Shown one piece after another: positions 20,731 to 22,766 of a stretch of 22,766 nucleotides of DNA (position 1 is its first letter; each line of letters begins with the position of its first letter). Below the pieces are notes generated by a model, which saw only the letters and a program-made list of their open reading frames with translations, had not been told where the DNA came from and did not search any database. The position numbers and the translations under genes were made by a program. The stretch is from Burkholderiales bacterium UBA1834 (GTDB lineage Bacteria > Pseudomonadota > Gammaproteobacteria > Burkholderiales > Burkholderiaceae_C), in the NCBI GenBank assembly GCA_002339015.1, contig DDJC01000100.1:155-22920 (forward strand). Direction: 5' to 3'.

Positions 20731-22766
20731 TCACTGTCGGGCTAGGCGATCACAGACATCGCCCGCAAAACAATAGCCATTTTGACGCAGCCACTGCATG
20801 TATCCAGCTATGTCGGCATGGCCTGTTTGGTTGGTGCCGCCATTGCTCTGCCGGGGGCCTCGCGTCTCCCAGGTCTGTGCGTTGTTGCGCTGGCCTTCCA
20901 GATCGCGAGGCAGGTACGTGATGAAACCCATCGTGTCGGCATGGGTCATGCTGCGATTGTTAGGCCCGAAAGCGGTGAAGCCCATCTCACGCTGTCGTCT
21001 CCCGCTGGTCGCACCTTGTACTGCGCGGTCCTCAACTGTGTGGGTGTCGCGGCCTAACAAGCCACGAACAGTGAATTGCCGTGCATTGCCCTGTGCGTCC
21101 GTGGGGCGCCCCACACGCAGTGCATTGCTCTGGTCGTGGATGATGGGGTTGGTGGTTGGGATGTGATCAAGACCGGACAGATTCATGTTGATACCGGCGC
21201 TTCTGGCCTGCGCCACCATCCAGCTCAACGCCACAAAGGACAGTTGATTCTCACCCGCTGGATAGCCTCCACCGATGTCGGCGTGCGCGCCGATGAAGCC
21301 TCGTTCGATACGGACTTGACCGCGAGCGCTGGAACTGGCACCGATTGAAACCAGTGGAAATGCACCAAAGTGCGCAAGCCCCAGGTTTCTTCGGGTGTTA
21401 TTCCAATCGGTCTCGTGCGCTCGGTGTTCATTGAGTGCCACTGCTTGTGCCACATGGGTAAACTGCATGGGGATGCTCATGTTGTAAGCCCGGCCCGAAT
21501 TGGTACTCAGCACCGTATCCCAAAGACCCATGAAGCGAAAGCGAACACACTGACGCCCTTCGAACCGCACGATCTGTCCGGCCGCATCACGAATAGCGGC
21601 ACTGTAATGAAACCAGCCTTGCGCGTCAGTTCGAAGACTAAACATGTCGCCGTTTGCCGAACGCCCGTTGTACTGGATGATGTTGTTCGCAAAATCCCGT
21701 GCTTGAGCCGCACCCCGGCTAAACCCCACGATATCGATGTCCATGGGGGTATTGTCATTTGCCGCCCTCGCCTCTTCCATCAAATAGGTCATCATGCGCT
21801 CAATGCGGCGCGTACCAGTTCCGTTGTGCCCGGCATCTCCGGGCGGCAAGTTGATGTCGCCCCATTTGTCGTCCTCATGTACCGTGCCAACGCCAGAGAC
21901 GTAACGGCGGCTGCCATCTTGATACAACCGATCAAATCTAGCCACATTAGTCATTGAACCTGCATCGCTCAGATCATTCCCCGTCCCATCGAACGCGAAC
22001 AGGATCAACCCAAAGGGGTCGGCGTAGATCAATGGGTTGTGATTGGCGTAGGCATATGGCTGCGTGAGCAACTGGCCAGACCACCAGTTGGGCAATGGCC
22101 CCAATGGATCGGCCTCCAGATACTCGCCGCGCTGCGGGTCGTAGGTGCGCAGCACGTTGTCATGCCAGCCTGTTTCCGCATCGAAATACTGCCCAGGCAA
22201 GCGCAGGTTCAGCGCGAAGCCTTCGGGTGTGTGGGCAGTGTGTGCCACCCTCACTCCACTGACCACGCCATACGCCGTGGGCTTCGCCCGCCAGATCATC
22301 CGTGCCTTTGCATCCGTCACTGCCACGGGCGTGCCGATCTCGTTGGCGTGCACATACCGCAATTCGCCACTGTCGCTGCTGATCCAGCGCCATACGGCCA
22401 CGAACCAGGCGCCGACGCCGCCTTCATTGCCGCGCAGTTCCGCCCCATCGGCGTAGTCGATCACCGCCACAGGTACGCTGTGCGCGTAGACGTAGCGGCG
22501 GGCCAGCTTCGCGGAAGAGGCCTTGGCATCCTTGGCCGAGACGGCTCGAGGGCGCGTTTCCGCGACGAGCTTCAGGCCTTGCCACAGGTACTGCGTGTGA
22601 TGCGCACTTTTGGCTTTACCGCCCGGGCCATACACCGTCTTGGCAATGCGCAGACCGTGCGTGTTGTGGGTGTAGCTCGCCAACAAGGCACTTGCCGGCG
22701 AACCTGCATGGGCCTCCCGCACCTCGGTCAACCGTCGGTCGGCACTGTAGGCCAGGAGGCGCTCGG
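20731..22766 (-). CDS. Rhs/YD-repeat protein with C-terminal Tle1-like (DUF2235) lipase toxin, N-terminus outside window
   Basis: The frame is open to the right edge (LLAYSADRRLTEV, a YD-type repeat), so the true start lies beyond. Numbering from the TTG codon at 22731, the Rhs core runs to about 242: RYVYAHSVPVAVIDY, ELRYVHANEIGTPVAVTD, LRLPGQYFDAETGWHDNVLRTYDP and the junction DPFGL (238-242), where Rhs shells are commonly cleaved. The variable tip then begins FAFDGTGND, followed by the nucleophile motif GFSRG (S338), FMGLWDTV (D405) and GAHADIGGGY (H483, D485). These are hallmarks of Tle1-type phospholipases, so S338 with D405 and H483 is the likely triad. It should degrade membrane phospholipids of rivals, probably through a type VI secretion machine. 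No secretion genes are in the window. The tip is full length and unbroken. Confidence 0.9.
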   Translation of the reverse strand, partial: ERLLAYSADRRLTEVREAHAGSPASALLASYTHNTHGLRIAKTVYGPGGKAKSAHHTQYLWQGLKLVAETRPRAVSAKDAKASSAKLARRYVYAHSVPVAVIDYADGAELRGNEGGVGAWFVAVWRWISSDSGELRYVHANEIGTPVAVTDAKARMIWRAKPTAYGVVSGVRVAHTAHTPEGFALNLRLPGQYFDAETGWHDNVLRTYDPQRGEYLEADPLGPLPNWWSGQLLTQPYAYANHNPLIYADPFGLILFAFDGTGNDLSDAGSMTNVARFDRLYQDGSRRYVSGVGTVHEDDKWGDINLPPGDAGHNGTGTRRIERMMTYLMEEARAANDNTPMDIDIVGFSRGAAQARDFANNIIQYNGRSANGDMFSLRTDAQGWFHYSAAIRDAAGQIVRFEGRQCVRFRFMGLWDTVLSTNSGRAYNMSIPMQFTHVAQAVALNEHRAHETDWNNTRRNLGLAHFGAFPLVSIGASSSARGQVRIERGFIGAHADIGGGYPAGENQLSFVALSWMVAQARSAGINMNLSGLDHIPTTNPIIHDQSNALRVGRPTDAQGNARQFTVRGLLGRDTHTVEDRAVQGATSGRRQREMGFTAFGPNNRSMTHADTMGFITYLPRDLEGQRNNAQTWETRGPRQSNGGTNQTGHADIAGYMQWLRQNGYCFAGDVCDRLARQ

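Noticed and set aside
1..22766. CRISPR array, tRNA or rRNA genes, complete insertion sequence, phage integrase
   Set aside because: No regularly spaced repeats, cloverleaf-like stretches, rRNA text or transposase/integrase motifs were seen on either strand.

Overview
The window looks like a high-GC betaproteobacterial chromosome, most probably Burkholderiales of the Comamonadaceae type. This is inferred from the GyrB C-terminus, the GC-rich codon use and the gene families present. It opens in the last third of gyrB, which usually lies close to dnaA/dnaN and the origin. Everything to the right reads as accessory DNA or loosely linked housekeeping genes.

Left part (about 0.9-8.6 kb) is a defence and toxin-like island with many scars. 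After the gyrB terminator comes a type I DNA methyltransferase (hsdM) cut short at its C-terminus, with no hsdS or hsdR. Two convergent class II Fic AMP-transferase genes follow, each with its own N-terminal inhibitory motif. Then come a small SH3-like hypothetical gene, a hipBA locus in which hipB is intact but hipA is reduced to a deletion scar, and a divergent NERD-nuclease/UvrD-type helicase gene.

Middle part (8.6-16.7 kb) holds metabolic, transport and regulatory genes: a membrane-anchored M20 peptidase, a Rieske non-haem iron oxygenase without partner genes, an SMR drug exporter behind a structured leader that may hide its ribosome binding site, an XRE regulator fused to an NBR1-type Ig-like domain, a TAXI-type solute-binding membrane protein, a HipH/YjjJ-like kinase and a class I/II aminotransferase.

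Right part (16.8-22.8 kb, minus strand, visibly more AT-rich in places) is a polymorphic-toxin locus. A truncated-by-window Rhs protein ends in a Tle1-like (DUF2235) lipase domain after a DPFGL junction. Seven bases downstream is a lipoprotein gene, the presumed immunity gene. Farther down lie a frameshifted copy of that lipoprotein and a second intact paralogue, each preceded by what looks like a leftover 3' tail of another toxin. I read this as an archive of displaced toxin-tip/immunity modules. A further lipoprotein of unknown function closes the cluster.
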